A DNA stretch of 64,000 nucleotides from Thalassotalea nanhaiensis (GTDB lineage Bacteria; Pseudomonadota; Gammaproteobacteria; Enterobacterales; Alteromonadaceae): the NCBI RefSeq assembly GCF_031583575.1, contig NZ_CP134146.1, forward strand, positions 2,604,001 through 2,668,000, read 5' to 3'. Both the position numbers and the translations under genes were made by a program. The notes under the pieces were generated by a model. That model was not told where the DNA came from. It worked only from the letters and a program-made list of their open reading frames with translations, and searched no databases. Shown in pieces: positions 25,614-32,747 of this stretch (its first letter is position 1; each line of letters begins with the position of its first letter).

Positions 25614-26795
25614 TTATTTTATTGCCTTGTTTTGTTGCAGCTGCACGATTTCATCTTGGGTATAATCAAAATGAGTTAGTAATTTTTCGGTAAAACTTGG
25701 ACTTGTTTGGTTAACAAACATAGTGTTATCTGCGGAAGATGCAAACTTAATCGCAGGTGCCACTTGTTTTACTATGTCACCTGTCATGGCTTTTACCTCA
25801 GTTACCATACCTCTGTCGCGCATCAGATCAGACTTAGCCGCTTCAGAAACCGTTAAAACTGGTTCTACACAGGCATCAAGAGCAGTAAAGGTTTCTAACC
25901 AATACGCTAACGAATGCTCAATTATCCGAACGGAAATATCATCTCGCAATGCGAGTTGCTCTTGCTCATCAGTGCTAAAACCACGTACTAACCAATCATT
26001 TTGTCCAAGAGCATTAAAGAACATCTCTGCAAATTTTGGCTCTAGACTGCCAACTGATATGTAGCGATTATCAGCGGTTTGATAGTAGCCATAAAAATGG
26101 CCACCATTAAGAGTATTACCACCCAGTGATGGGTCAACATCAACAGCAACTGCACCAGCGCCAAACATTCCGGTTAACGCAAATGCCGCATCGGTCATAC
26201 TAATATCTAAATGCTGCCCGGCTCCGCTTATGCCCCTTTCAATAACAGCAGCCATGATCCCCATTACGGCATGGTGTGAACCACCTGCAATATCAGCTAT
26301 TTGAGTGCCACTTAAAACAGGTCCTGTCGCTTTTGTACCACTAAAACTTGCTAACCCTGACAATGATAAATAATTAATATCGTGCCCGGCTCTGTCTTTT
26401 AAACAACCAGTTTGACCGTAACCTGTAATTGAACAGTAAATTAATTTGGGATTTATCGCCTTTAAGCTTTCATAATCCAGACCAAACTTAGCCATAACCC
26501 CTGGTCGGAATTGTTCAACAATTACATCATATTCGCCAATGAGTTTTTTCACAACATTAACTGCAGCTTGTTGCTTTAAATCTAAAGCGATGACTTCTTT
26601 GTTACGATTTAAGTTCAAAAAAGCATATGAATGTTGATTTAACTTTGGCTCAAAACCATTCACTAAATCATAACGGCCTAGGGCTTCTATTCTTAATACT
26701 TGGGCGCCCATATCGGCAAGCATCATAGTTGCGTAAGGGCCAGGTAATAATGTAGATAAATCAAGAACTTTTAATTGTGATAATGGACCAGCCAT
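25614..26795 (-). CDS. CaiB/BaiF-type CoA-transferase or 2-methylacyl-CoA racemase
   Basis: 393 residues, family III CoA-transferase fold. It opens PLSQLKVLDLSTLLPGPYAT, continues with MGAQVLRIEALGRYD and LNLNRNKEVIALDLK, and has RAGHDINYLSLSG, the Asp of which is the usual catalytic residue (near residue 150). EPVLTVSEA near the end is also typical. Two reactions are possible: CoA transfer between acids, or racemisation of 2-methylacyl-CoA before beta-oxidation of branched chains. The racemase reading fits an SCP-x thiolase and acyl-CoA dehydrogenases elsewhere in the same motif set, but is inference. An operator-like palindrome lies 91 bases upstream. Confidence 0.9.
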   Translation of the reverse strand: MAGPLSQLKVLDLSTLLPGPYATMMLADMGAQVLRIEALGRYDLVNGFEPKLNQHSYAFLNLNRNKEVIALDLKQQAAVNVVKKLIGEYDVIVEQFRPGVMAKFGLDYESLKAINPKLIYCSITGYGQTGCLKDRAGHDINYLSLSGLASFSGTKATGPVLSGTQIADIAGGSHHAVMGIMAAVIERGISGAGQHLDISMTDAAFALTGMFGAGAVAVDVDPSLGGNTLNGGHFYGYYQTADNRYISVGSLEPKFAEMFFNALGQNDWLVRGFSTDEQEQLALRDDISVRIIEHSLAYWLETFTALDACVEPVLTVSEAAKSDLMRDRGMVTEVKAMTGDIVKQVAPAIKFASSADNTMFVNQTSPSFTEKLLTHFDYTQDEIVQLQQNKAIK

Positions 26796-26885
26796 AGAGC
26801 GGATAATACCTTATAGTTTATAATTTTACGGTTAACAATCAAGTTGTAATGCATAACATTTTAGTTAGGTATTGTTATTTAAACA

Positions 26886-26901
26886 TCGCCCAAAAGGGTG
26901 A
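26886..26901. promoter_or_regulatory. Palindromic operator candidate, site F
   Basis: TCGCCC AAAA GGGTGA: one mismatch in the left arm, 91 bases upstream of the CoA-transferase start. Member of the TCACCC-N4-GGGTGA set. Confidence 0.5.
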
Positions 26902-26914
26902 AATATAAAATGGC

Positions 26915-26947
26915 TAAAACCAAACGAACTTACTACGTTTGGTTTTA
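26915..26947 (-). terminator. Terminator after lipoprotein gene
   Basis: TAAAACCAAACG and CGTTTGGTTTTA arms around a 9-base loop, 16 bases beyond the lipoprotein stop; T-rich tail on the minus strand. Confidence 0.75.
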
Positions 26948-26962
26948 TATATGAAGAGGAGA

Positions 26963-27496
26963 TTAGCTGGTTTGACTTGGAAACTCACTAAACATAGCTT
27001 TAATTACTTTTGCTATCTCTTGACTGCGTTCTTCTGGGGTGTCAAATTCTTTCACTGACTTATTGATAGAACTACGCCAGATAGATTTGTGCGTTTTGTT
27101 ATCAATTACATCAATAACTATCGTGCCTTCAACATAATCACGTGCGTTAATGTGTGTTTGTCCATAAGCTCCATATCTTCCATAACCAACAGGGCTTGAC
27201 GTGACTTTAACTTTATCTTTTGTCACCACAAAATAACTGATCAACACATCTGCTGAACTTTTATTTTGTTGCTCTAATTTCAGCTTTGCTAGCTCAGCTG
27301 AAATGGAGTCATTAATACGCTCCCTATTCATATCACTTAAATATGGGTTTTTATACTGTGCATCACCAATTACGTGGTAACTTTCAACCTCATTAAAGTT
27401 ATACGCATTATTGTAATCACTTTCTGCTTCATAAGTTGTGCTACACGCTGACAACAAAGCCAGAATAGGTAGAATTACTAATTTTATCGCTTTCAT
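26963..27496 (-). CDS. DUF4136-like lipoprotein
   Basis: 177 residues. A lipoprotein signal peptide with lipobox LLSAC places the lipidated Cys at about residue 18. The mature part has YNFNEVESYHVIG, an internal region ISYFVVTKDKVKV, a Gly/Tyr-rich stretch (VGYGRYGAYGQ) and WRSSINKSV near the C-terminus, a pattern that resembles DUF4136 lipoproteins. The function of the family is unknown. It is probably anchored in the outer membrane. It is a single-gene unit, closed by its own terminator, with an operator-like palindrome behind it that belongs to the next gene. Confidence 0.72.
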   Translation of the reverse strand: MKAIKLVILPILALLSACSTTYEAESDYNNAYNFNEVESYHVIGDAQYKNPYLSDMNRERINDSISAELAKLKLEQQNKSSADVLISYFVVTKDKVKVTSSPVGYGRYGAYGQTHINARDYVEGTIVIDVIDNKTHKSIWRSSINKSVKEFDTPEERSQEIAKVIKAMFSEFPSQTS

Positions 27497-27689
27497 GTAA
27501 ACCTCGTTTATCTATCGTTATTTAACAGAATCATAATAAATCCTCGGTTAATATTCCTCCAATGACAAAAAAAAATAGAACATTATGCATACTGCGCATA
27601 ATACCTTTCATTTAATTAAATCATTCTTCAAAAATGATATTTACCGACTAAACTAACCTTATTGTACATTTGCACAAAACGGAGTAGAT

Positions 27690-28208
27690 ATGAATTTAGC
27701 GGAGATGGTTGCTATTGCTGAAATTTGTGGCGGTTTTGCAGTGCTCGCAACCTTGATTTATTTAGTCGTCGAATTAAAAGAAAATTCAAGACTGTTAAAA
27801 GCTAAAGCTACTACTGCAACCTTTCTTGGTTGGTCACGGTGGAATGAACGAATGAGTGTCCATCCTGACAAAGAGCTGATAACACGCTCTTTCAATCCAA
27901 ATAACCAATTAGAGCATTTTAGTCATGATGAAATTGTTGTGTTAGACTTTTTTGGCCGAGCCGCGCTACAACGATTTATGGCCGGTTACTTTCAACATCG
28001 AGCGGGAATTTTAGACAATGAATCGTGGCACCATACGATTAGTTTTTGTCACAGTTTTTTAGTTTTACCGTTTTGGGCGGCTTGGTGGCAAGAAGAAAGT
28101 AAGCAAATGATTTATTCTGAAGAATTCATCAAAGCAATCAGCAGCGCTCCTTTGGTAAAATTATCAATAGGTGAAATTTTTAATCAACAAGTGCAAACAC
28201 AGTCATAA
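27690..28208 (+). CDS. Conserved hypothetical protein with one N-terminal membrane helix
   Basis: 172 residues. A hydrophobic helix lies near the start (MVAIAEICGGFAVLATLIYLVV as about residues 5-27, here noted as two halves GGFAVLATLIYLV and MVAIAEIC). The rest is soluble, rich in Trp, Phe and His (LGWSRWNERM, FQHRAGILDNESWHH, FWAAWWQEE). I recognise the layout from uncharacterised proteins common in marine bacteria but know no function. It is probably anchored to the inner membrane with the bulk on one side. A clean terminator follows. Confidence 0.7.
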   Translation: MNLAEMVAIAEICGGFAVLATLIYLVVELKENSRLLKAKATTATFLGWSRWNERMSVHPDKELITRSFNPNNQLEHFSHDEIVVLDFFGRAALQRFMAGYFQHRAGILDNESWHHTISFCHSFLVLPFWAAWWQEESKQMIYSEEFIKAISSAPLVKLSIGEIFNQQVQTQS

Positions 28209-28237
28209 ATAAAAGCAGAAAAACTGCTTTTATTTAT
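28205..28237. terminator. Bidirectional terminator
   Basis: ATAAATAAAAGCAG, 5-base loop, CTGCTTTTATTTAT: a 14-base perfect stem between the plus-strand hypothetical gene and the convergent beta-barrel gene. Confidence 0.85.
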
Positions 28238-28262
28238 AATTTACTTTAGCTGTTGTGGATAC

Positions 28263-29060
28263 CTAAAACGTATAAGTAACACCGACACCTGGACCTGTTA
28301 TTTCCATATCATAAATAAAACCATCACCTTTATAATCAACTTTTTGATAGCGGTAAAAATATTTTACTTGCCAGTTTTCTGAAATTTGATGATTTATTGC
28401 AATATGAGCCATGTAGGCTTCGTCGACGTCACCAAGTCCACCGACTTCAAGACGGGTATTAAAGCTAAATTTATCATTAATTTTCCAAGAAGTATGGACG
28501 CCAACAAAACCATCTGTCCAGCTATCACCCATGGTAATTTCACTTGGCAATATTCCCCCTGGAGAGTCAATGCTAATATCAGTGTCTAAGTCCATATATC
28601 GCACGCCAGCGTATCCATATAATTGAAACGTGTCTTGTTCTATAAATTGGTAACCTGCGCCCATGTCTAAAACGGTACCGCTTATTTCTAAATCAATATC
28701 AGCACTGCTACTACCTGTTGGTGTTGAGAAAGACTTTGTCGCTTGGTCAGATACTTCAAGGTAGGTGAACTCAGTAAATAACAGCCAGTTATCCTTTTTG
28801 GCTGCAAAGTTAAACATGGTACCTAAATCAGTACTGTCGATAAGCTCTTGGAAATTGATATCTATTTCTGTAGGTGGTGGATTAATATCGCCATTAGAAC
28901 CTAACCCATATGCACCAGCAGATCCTTCATTGGCAGCTGCCCAAATATATGGTGTGGCTTCAAATTGCCACTCTTCAGCGTTAACCGAATTGCTTAACCC
29001 AACACTTGTTAGAACTAATGTTGCAAACATTGAACGAGTAGTAACATTTACTTTTTTCAT
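28263..29060 (-). CDS. Outer-membrane beta-barrel protein, paralogue 1
   Basis: About 265 residues from the Met at 29060 (MKKVNVTTRSMFA), which gives a proper signal peptide ending VNAEEW; a start at 29108 would add 16 non-signal residues. The mature protein begins WQFEATPYIWAAANEGSAGA and is a small beta-barrel (GYQFIEQDTFQLYGYAGVRY, MDLDTDISIDSPGG, FRYQK near the end; final residue F). It is clearly related to the divergent neighbour at 29285. The family is uncharacterised and resembles small barrels annotated as outer-membrane or transporter proteins. No substrate can be proposed. Confidence 0.78.
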   Translation of the reverse strand: MKKVNVTTRSMFATLVLTSVGLSNSVNAEEWQFEATPYIWAAANEGSAGAYGLGSNGDINPPPTEIDINFQELIDSTDLGTMFNFAAKKDNWLLFTEFTYLEVSDQATKSFSTPTGSSSADIDLEISGTVLDMGAGYQFIEQDTFQLYGYAGVRYMDLDTDISIDSPGGILPSEITMGDSWTDGFVGVHTSWKINDKFSFNTRLEVGGLGDVDEAYMAHIAINHQISENWQVKYFYRYQKVDYKGDGFIYDMEITGPGVGVTYTF

Positions 29061-29284
29061 CTCAGCATCTTTATAGAAATTATTAATTGTCACTATTTTA
29101 ATTAACAAAAGCCCTTATGCTCTAATGATTTTGATGCAAGATTATTATTACATTAAGTAATATATAAATATAATATTCCCACAATCAGTAATAAGTCTCA
29201 TATTTCTTAGGTTTCAATTATGTAAAACCTGTTAAGTTGATGTATTGTTAAAGAATATTTATAAAAACAGAACAGGGATCTTCA

Positions 29285-30064
29285 ATGAATAATATAGCTA
29301 AAGCCTTGTTAACGGCTATTGGTTTTTCTATGCCTTTTACAGCAACAGCTAAGGGCTGGGAATTCGAATTTACACCTTACTTATGGCTTGCCGCTAATGA
29401 AGGGAGCACGGGCGCATATACCACAGGACCGTTGGGTAATGAAATCTCATCAATTTCTGAAGTAGATATTAATATACAAGATTTATTAGATCATTTAGAT
29501 GGTGGTGCTATGTTTAACTTTGCCGCTAAAAAAGGCAATTGGCTAACATATGCTGAATTTACTTATCTAACAGTGTCAGATGAACAATCGGCGACAACAG
29601 GGCCTATTGGAGGTTCGTCGGTTGATGTAGAGCTGGGCATAGATGGAACTATATTAGACGTTGCTGTTGGTTACCGTGTTGTACAAAGCAACGGCTTTGA
29701 TTTATACCCTTATGTTGGCTTTAGGTATATTGATTTAGAGTCTGACTTAAAACTTGATGGTTCAAATGGCATTATAGCAATAGATACAACCTTAGGTGAT
29801 GATTGGGTCGATCCAGTTGTTGGTGTTCATGCTGCGTGGGAGATTAATGATACTTTTGCTTTTCAGGGGCGTATAGAACTTGGCGGATTTCAAGACCAAC
29901 CTGAAGAACATTACACGGTAACCGCAACTTTAAACCATAAGCTGTCTGATAACTGGTCTTTAAAGTACTTTTATCGTTACTTAAAAGTGGATTATGCAGA
30001 TAATGGGTTTATTTATGATATGGAAGTAACCGGCCCGGGCATGGGGGCTACGTATAACTTTTAA
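29285..30064 (+). CDS. Outer-membrane beta-barrel protein, paralogue 2
   Basis: 259 residues. The signal peptide ends near residue 22 (TATAKG), then WEFEFTPYLWLAANEGSTGA, matching paralogue 1 almost residue for residue at this point. Shared later blocks include MFNFAAKKGNWLTYAEFTYL, GYRVVQSNGFDLYPYVGFRY and KYFYRYLKVDYADNGFIYDM; the C-terminal residue is Phe, as in outer-membrane barrels. It and paralogue 1 are transcribed away from each other over a gap of about 225 bases, which suggests an old inverted duplication. Function unknown. Confidence 0.8.
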   Translation: MNNIAKALLTAIGFSMPFTATAKGWEFEFTPYLWLAANEGSTGAYTTGPLGNEISSISEVDINIQDLLDHLDGGAMFNFAAKKGNWLTYAEFTYLTVSDEQSATTGPIGGSSVDVELGIDGTILDVAVGYRVVQSNGFDLYPYVGFRYIDLESDLKLDGSNGIIAIDTTLGDDWVDPVVGVHAAWEINDTFAFQGRIELGGFQDQPEEHYTVTATLNHKLSDNWSLKYFYRYLKVDYADNGFIYDMEVTGPGMGATYNF

Positions 30065-30078
30065 TTAATTTTAAAAAT

Positions 30079-30108
30079 AAAAGGAGCTAAAAAAGATTAG
30101 CTCCTTTT
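30079..30108. terminator. Bidirectional terminator
   Basis: AAAAGGAGCTAA, short loop, TTAGCTCCTTTT followed by TA and more T. It separates the plus-strand barrel from the convergent acyl-CoA dehydrogenase. Confidence 0.85.
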
Positions 30109-30116
30109 TAGTTTTC

Positions 30117-31268
30117 TTAAATTTTTCCGATCACACCTTTACCGATGATTTCCTTCATGATTTCTGAAGTACCACCATAAATGCGCTGTACACGAGCATC
30201 GACATAAAAACGTGAAATTGGATATTCTTTCATATAACCATAACCGCCGAACATTTGCAGTGCCATATCGATCACTTTACATTCCATTTCACAGGCTGAA
30301 TATTTCGCCATACTGGCTTTCTCTGTGCTCAGTTTTTTATCGATTAGCAACTCTTTATAGTGTTCCATCATAATACGGTGTAACTCTACTTGTGTGGCCA
30401 TTTCAGCAATTTTTTGACGGATATCTTGAAGTTTTGCTAATGGTGCGCCAAACGCCTGACGCTCTTTTATATATTCAAGCGCAAGTTCAAGCGCTCCTTC
30501 AGCATGAGCAGTACCAATACAAGCACAAGCTAAACGCTCACGCGGCAACTCATGCATTAAACCTAAGAAACCACGATCTAACTCCCCAAGTAAGTCATCT
30601 TCTGTAAGTTCAACATTATCAAAAAATAACTCTGAAGTATCTGCAGCAGCTTGGCCCATTTTGTCGAGGTTTTGACCTCGCTGGAAACCAGCTTTGTCAC
30701 CATCAACTAAAAACAGCGATGTGCCTTTTGATCCGGCTACCGTTAAGTTGGTTTTAGCAGCAACAATATACAAAGAAGAGTTTTGTCCATTTGTAATAAA
30801 CGTTTTAGAGCCACTTAAACTCCAACCCGTGGCAGTTTTAGTTGCTGTAGTTTTCATACCTTGTAAATCACTACCAACGCCTGGTTCAGTCATACAGATA
30901 GCGCCAATACACTCACCTGAGATCATACCAGGCAAATACTTTTGTTTTTGTGCTTGTGTGCCAAGGTTAAGAACATAATGCGCGGCAATATCTGAATGAA
31001 CAATTAAATTACAAGCAAGCGAGAAATATCCTGCTTTGGCAATTTCTTCAACAACCAACATGTTAAAATCAACACTTACACCAAAGCCTCCATCCTCTTC
31101 AGGGATATCACAACATAACAGCCCTTCTTCACCCATTTTCAGATAAAATTCTTTTGGAATTTGTTTCGCTTCTTCCCAAGCTTCATAGTTAGGTGCAACT
31201 TCGTTTTCAATAAAACGAATAACTGTTTCTCTGAAAATGCTCAATTCTTCTTGTAATTCACTTCTCAT
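30117..31268 (-). CDS. Acyl-CoA dehydrogenase, long-chain type
   Basis: 383 residues, normal family length. Flavin and substrate motifs: CMTEPGVGSDLQG (about 125-137), SGSKTFITNG (152-161) and QAFGAPLAKLQ, with ALQMFGGYGYMKEYP near 340. The final IYGGTSEIM has Gly where medium-chain enzymes carry the catalytic Glu. Instead Glu244 in LPRERLA matches the alternative base of the long-chain and isovaleryl enzymes. Role: first step of beta-oxidation of a long or branched acyl-CoA, with ETF as acceptor. An operator-like palindrome lies 66 bases upstream of the ATG, the same distance as for the acyl-CoA dehydrogenase at 1349. Confidence 0.93.
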   Translation of the reverse strand: MRSELQEELSIFRETVIRFIENEVAPNYEAWEEAKQIPKEFYLKMGEEGLLCCDIPEEDGGFGVSVDFNMLVVEEIAKAGYFSLACNLIVHSDIAAHYVLNLGTQAQKQKYLPGMISGECIGAICMTEPGVGSDLQGMKTTATKTATGWSLSGSKTFITNGQNSSLYIVAAKTNLTVAGSKGTSLFLVDGDKAGFQRGQNLDKMGQAAADTSELFFDNVELTEDDLLGELDRGFLGLMHELPRERLACACIGTAHAEGALELALEYIKERQAFGAPLAKLQDIRQKIAEMATQVELHRIMMEHYKELLIDKKLSTEKASMAKYSACEMECKVIDMALQMFGGYGYMKEYPISRFYVDARVQRIYGGTSEIMKEIIGKGVIGKI

Positions 31269-31333
31269 ATTGTTCTCTATTAATTTATTTTAACCCTATT
31301 GAATCAATGTAATGTTTGTCAGCAACAAAAAAA

Positions 31334-31349
31334 ACACCCTTACGGGTGA
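31334..31349. promoter_or_regulatory. Palindromic operator candidate, site G
   Basis: ACACCC TTAC GGGTGA: one mismatch in the left arm, 66 bases upstream of the acyl-CoA dehydrogenase start. Confidence 0.55.
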
Positions 31350-31378
31350 AATTGGTAATTTTTAGATACGAGAATGCT

Positions 31379-31413
31379 AGAAACGAGAAACGAGAAACGA
31401 GAAACGAGAAACG
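31379..31413. repeat. Seven-base tandem repeat (AGAAACG)5
   Basis: Five perfect head-to-tail copies of AGAAACG between the acyl-CoA dehydrogenase promoter and the tRNA array; partial related bases flank it. Confidence 0.9.
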
Positions 31414-31490
31414 AACAGTATGAACTATTGAATTTTTATAGATAATGTTTTTGGAATTTTAAATCGGAAATTTGTACTTGAAAACATAAT

Positions 31491-31580
31491 TGGCTTCGTT
31501 ACCGTGACTCGAACCCGCGACCAAAAGAGCATGGCTGACAGGCCGCTAATGCTGTTAAGAGCCTAACCAACTGAACTCGA
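31491..31580 (-). pseudogene. Degenerate tRNA-Asp-like copy (alpha)
   Basis: On the minus strand it keeps the D-arm GTTCAGTTGGTTAG and part of the T-arm (GCGGGTTCGAGT). The acceptor 3' side is changed to GTAACGAAG-CCA and pairs with nothing at the 5' end, and the T-stem is broken. The anticodon arm is the same foreign 40-base segment as in copies beta and gamma. It is not expected to fold as a tRNA. Confidence 0.7.
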
Positions 31581-31666
31581 TGCGTTAGTATCGTCCTGAA
31601 CTTGTTTCAGGAACTTAAAGTAAAGCGAGATCATGACCTTCGTCATGAAGTAAACAAAGACACTTG
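31576..31666. repeat. Palindromic element inserted at the 5' end of copy alpha
   Basis: About 85-90 bases that replace the TACCAC of copy beta. It holds two hairpins: TCCTGAA-N5-TTCAGGA (31594-31612) and TCATGAC-CTTC-GTCATGA (31631-31648). An identical block lies 387 bases on, at 31963-32053. Confidence 0.75.
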
Positions 31667-31724
31667 GGTAATTATATATATTTAAGGTAATTTAAAACTT
31701 GGATAATTTGATAGGTAAATGATG

Positions 31725-31819
31725 TGGCGGAGTGGACGGGACTCGAACCCGCGACCAAAAGAGCATGGCTGACAGGCCGCTAATATTGTTAAGAGCCTAA
31801 CCAACTGAACTACCACTTA
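31725..31819 (-). pseudogene. Degenerate tRNA-Asp-like copy (beta)
   Basis: Shares acceptor 3' side CCACTCCGCCA, T-arm and D-arm with the intact tRNA-Asp genes. The 22 bases of the normal anticodon region are replaced by about 40 bases starting GCTCTTAACA and ending CATGCTCTTTT. The 5' acceptor side has TAAGTGG instead of GGAGTGG, so two pairs are lost. Confidence 0.7.
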
Positions 31820-31877
31820 GGTAATTATATATATTTAAGGTAATTTAAAACTTGGATAATTTGATAGGTAAATGATG

Positions 31878-31970
31878 TGGCGGAGTGGACGGGACTCGAA
31901 CCCGCGACCAAAAGAGCATGGCTGACAGGCCGCTAATGCTGTTAAGAGCCTAACCAACTGAACTCGATGC
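31878..31970 (-). pseudogene. Degenerate tRNA-Asp-like copy (gamma)
   Basis: Has an intact 3' half (T-arm, CCACTCCGCCA) and D-arm, the same foreign anticodon arm as copies alpha and beta, and loses its 5' acceptor side to the palindromic element that follows. It is the degenerate copy nearest the intact genes. Confidence 0.7.
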
Positions 31971-32053
31971 GTTAGTATCGTCCTGAACTTGTTTCAGGAA
32001 CTTAAAGTAAAGCGAGATCATGACCTTCGTCATGAAGTAAACAAAGACACTTG
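31963..32053. repeat. Second copy of the palindromic element, in copy gamma
   Basis: Same sequence as 31576-31666, exactly 387 bases away, with hairpins at 31981-31999 and 32018-32035. The downstream 60-base AT-rich spacer is present three times in the array. Confidence 0.75.
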
Positions 32054-32111
32054 GGTAATTATATATATTTAAGGTAATTTAAAACTTGGATAATTTGATA
32101 GGTAAATGATG

Positions 32112-32188
32112 TGGCGGAGTGGACGGGACTCGAACCCGCGACCCCCGGCGTGACAGGCCGGTATTCTAACCAACTGAACTACCACTCC
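32112..32188 (-). tRNA. tRNA-Asp (GUC)
   Basis: 77 bases with encoded CCA. Acceptor GGAGTGG/CCACTCC, D-arm GTTCAGTTGGTTAGAAT, anticodon loop CTGTCAC (GTC) in a CCGGC/GCCGG stem and T-arm GCGGGTTCGAGTCCCGT. Fourth and last intact copy in transcription order. Confidence 0.96.
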
Positions 32189-32237
32189 GCAAAATCATTT
32201 ACAAAATAACGACATTGTGAAATTAATCAAATCAAAC

Positions 32238-32314
32238 TGGCGGAGTGGACGGGACTCGAACCCGCGACCCCCGGCGTGACAGGCCGGTATTCTAACCAAC
32301 TGAACTACCACTCC
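32238..32314 (-). tRNA. tRNA-Asp (GUC)
   Basis: 77 bases, same sequence as its neighbours, CCA encoded, anticodon GTC. Third in the array in transcription order. Confidence 0.96.
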
Positions 32315-32350
32315 GCAGAGATTTGATTGTAATGATTTTAGCTGTATCGT

Positions 32351-32427
32351 TGGCGGAGTGGACGGGACTCGAACCCGCGACCCCCGGCGTGACAGGCCGG
32401 TATTCTAACCAACTGAACTACCACTCC
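32351..32427 (-). tRNA. tRNA-Asp (GUC)
   Basis: 77 bases, same mature sequence, CCA encoded, anticodon GTC. Its 5' flank differs (TGT rather than GC before the acceptor), which shows the mature tRNA starts at GGAGTGG. Confidence 0.96.
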
Positions 32428-32481
32428 ACATAGGATACTGCGTAAAACATTACGTGATGAATTATCAACGATTTAAAACGT

Positions 32482-32558
32482 TGGCGGAGTGGACGGGACT
32501 CGAACCCGCGACCCCCGGCGTGACAGGCCGGTATTCTAACCAACTGAACTACCACTCC
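32482..32558 (-). tRNA. tRNA-Asp (GUC)
   Basis: 77 bases, same mature sequence, CCA encoded, anticodon GTC. First in the array, directly behind the promoter. tRNA-Asp downstream of dnaQ is the same order as aspV in enterobacteria. Confidence 0.96.
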
Positions 32559-32603
32559 GCTACATAAGTCATCTGCAACAACATGTCGTTGAATGCGGAG
32601 CGA

Positions 32604-32632
32604 ATAATACGGATATGAACAATATGAGTCAA
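32604..32632 (-). promoter_or_regulatory. Strong sigma-70 promoter of the tRNA-Asp array
   Basis: On the minus strand: -35 TTGACT (32632-32627), 17-base spacer, -10 TATTAT (32609-32604), then a GC-rich discriminator TCGCTCCGC. The last feature is typical of stringently controlled stable-RNA promoters. Confidence 0.82.
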
Positions 32633-32747
32633 CTACTTTTTTGAATAAAAATGAACGACTGCACAAATGTCATACAATAAGCATGAATTATGCCCATTTA
32701 AACACAAAAAGTTACTTTTTTTTATCTACAAAAAACCTATAAAAGTA

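Noticed and set aside
31491-32110. Regularly repeated units that could look like a CRISPR array
   Set aside because: Repeats are tRNA-derived and long, spacers are themselves repeated, and no cas gene is near.
32418-32666. Open frame of 82 codons on the minus strand
   Set aside because: It covers an intact tRNA-Asp gene and its promoter; the frame is accidental.
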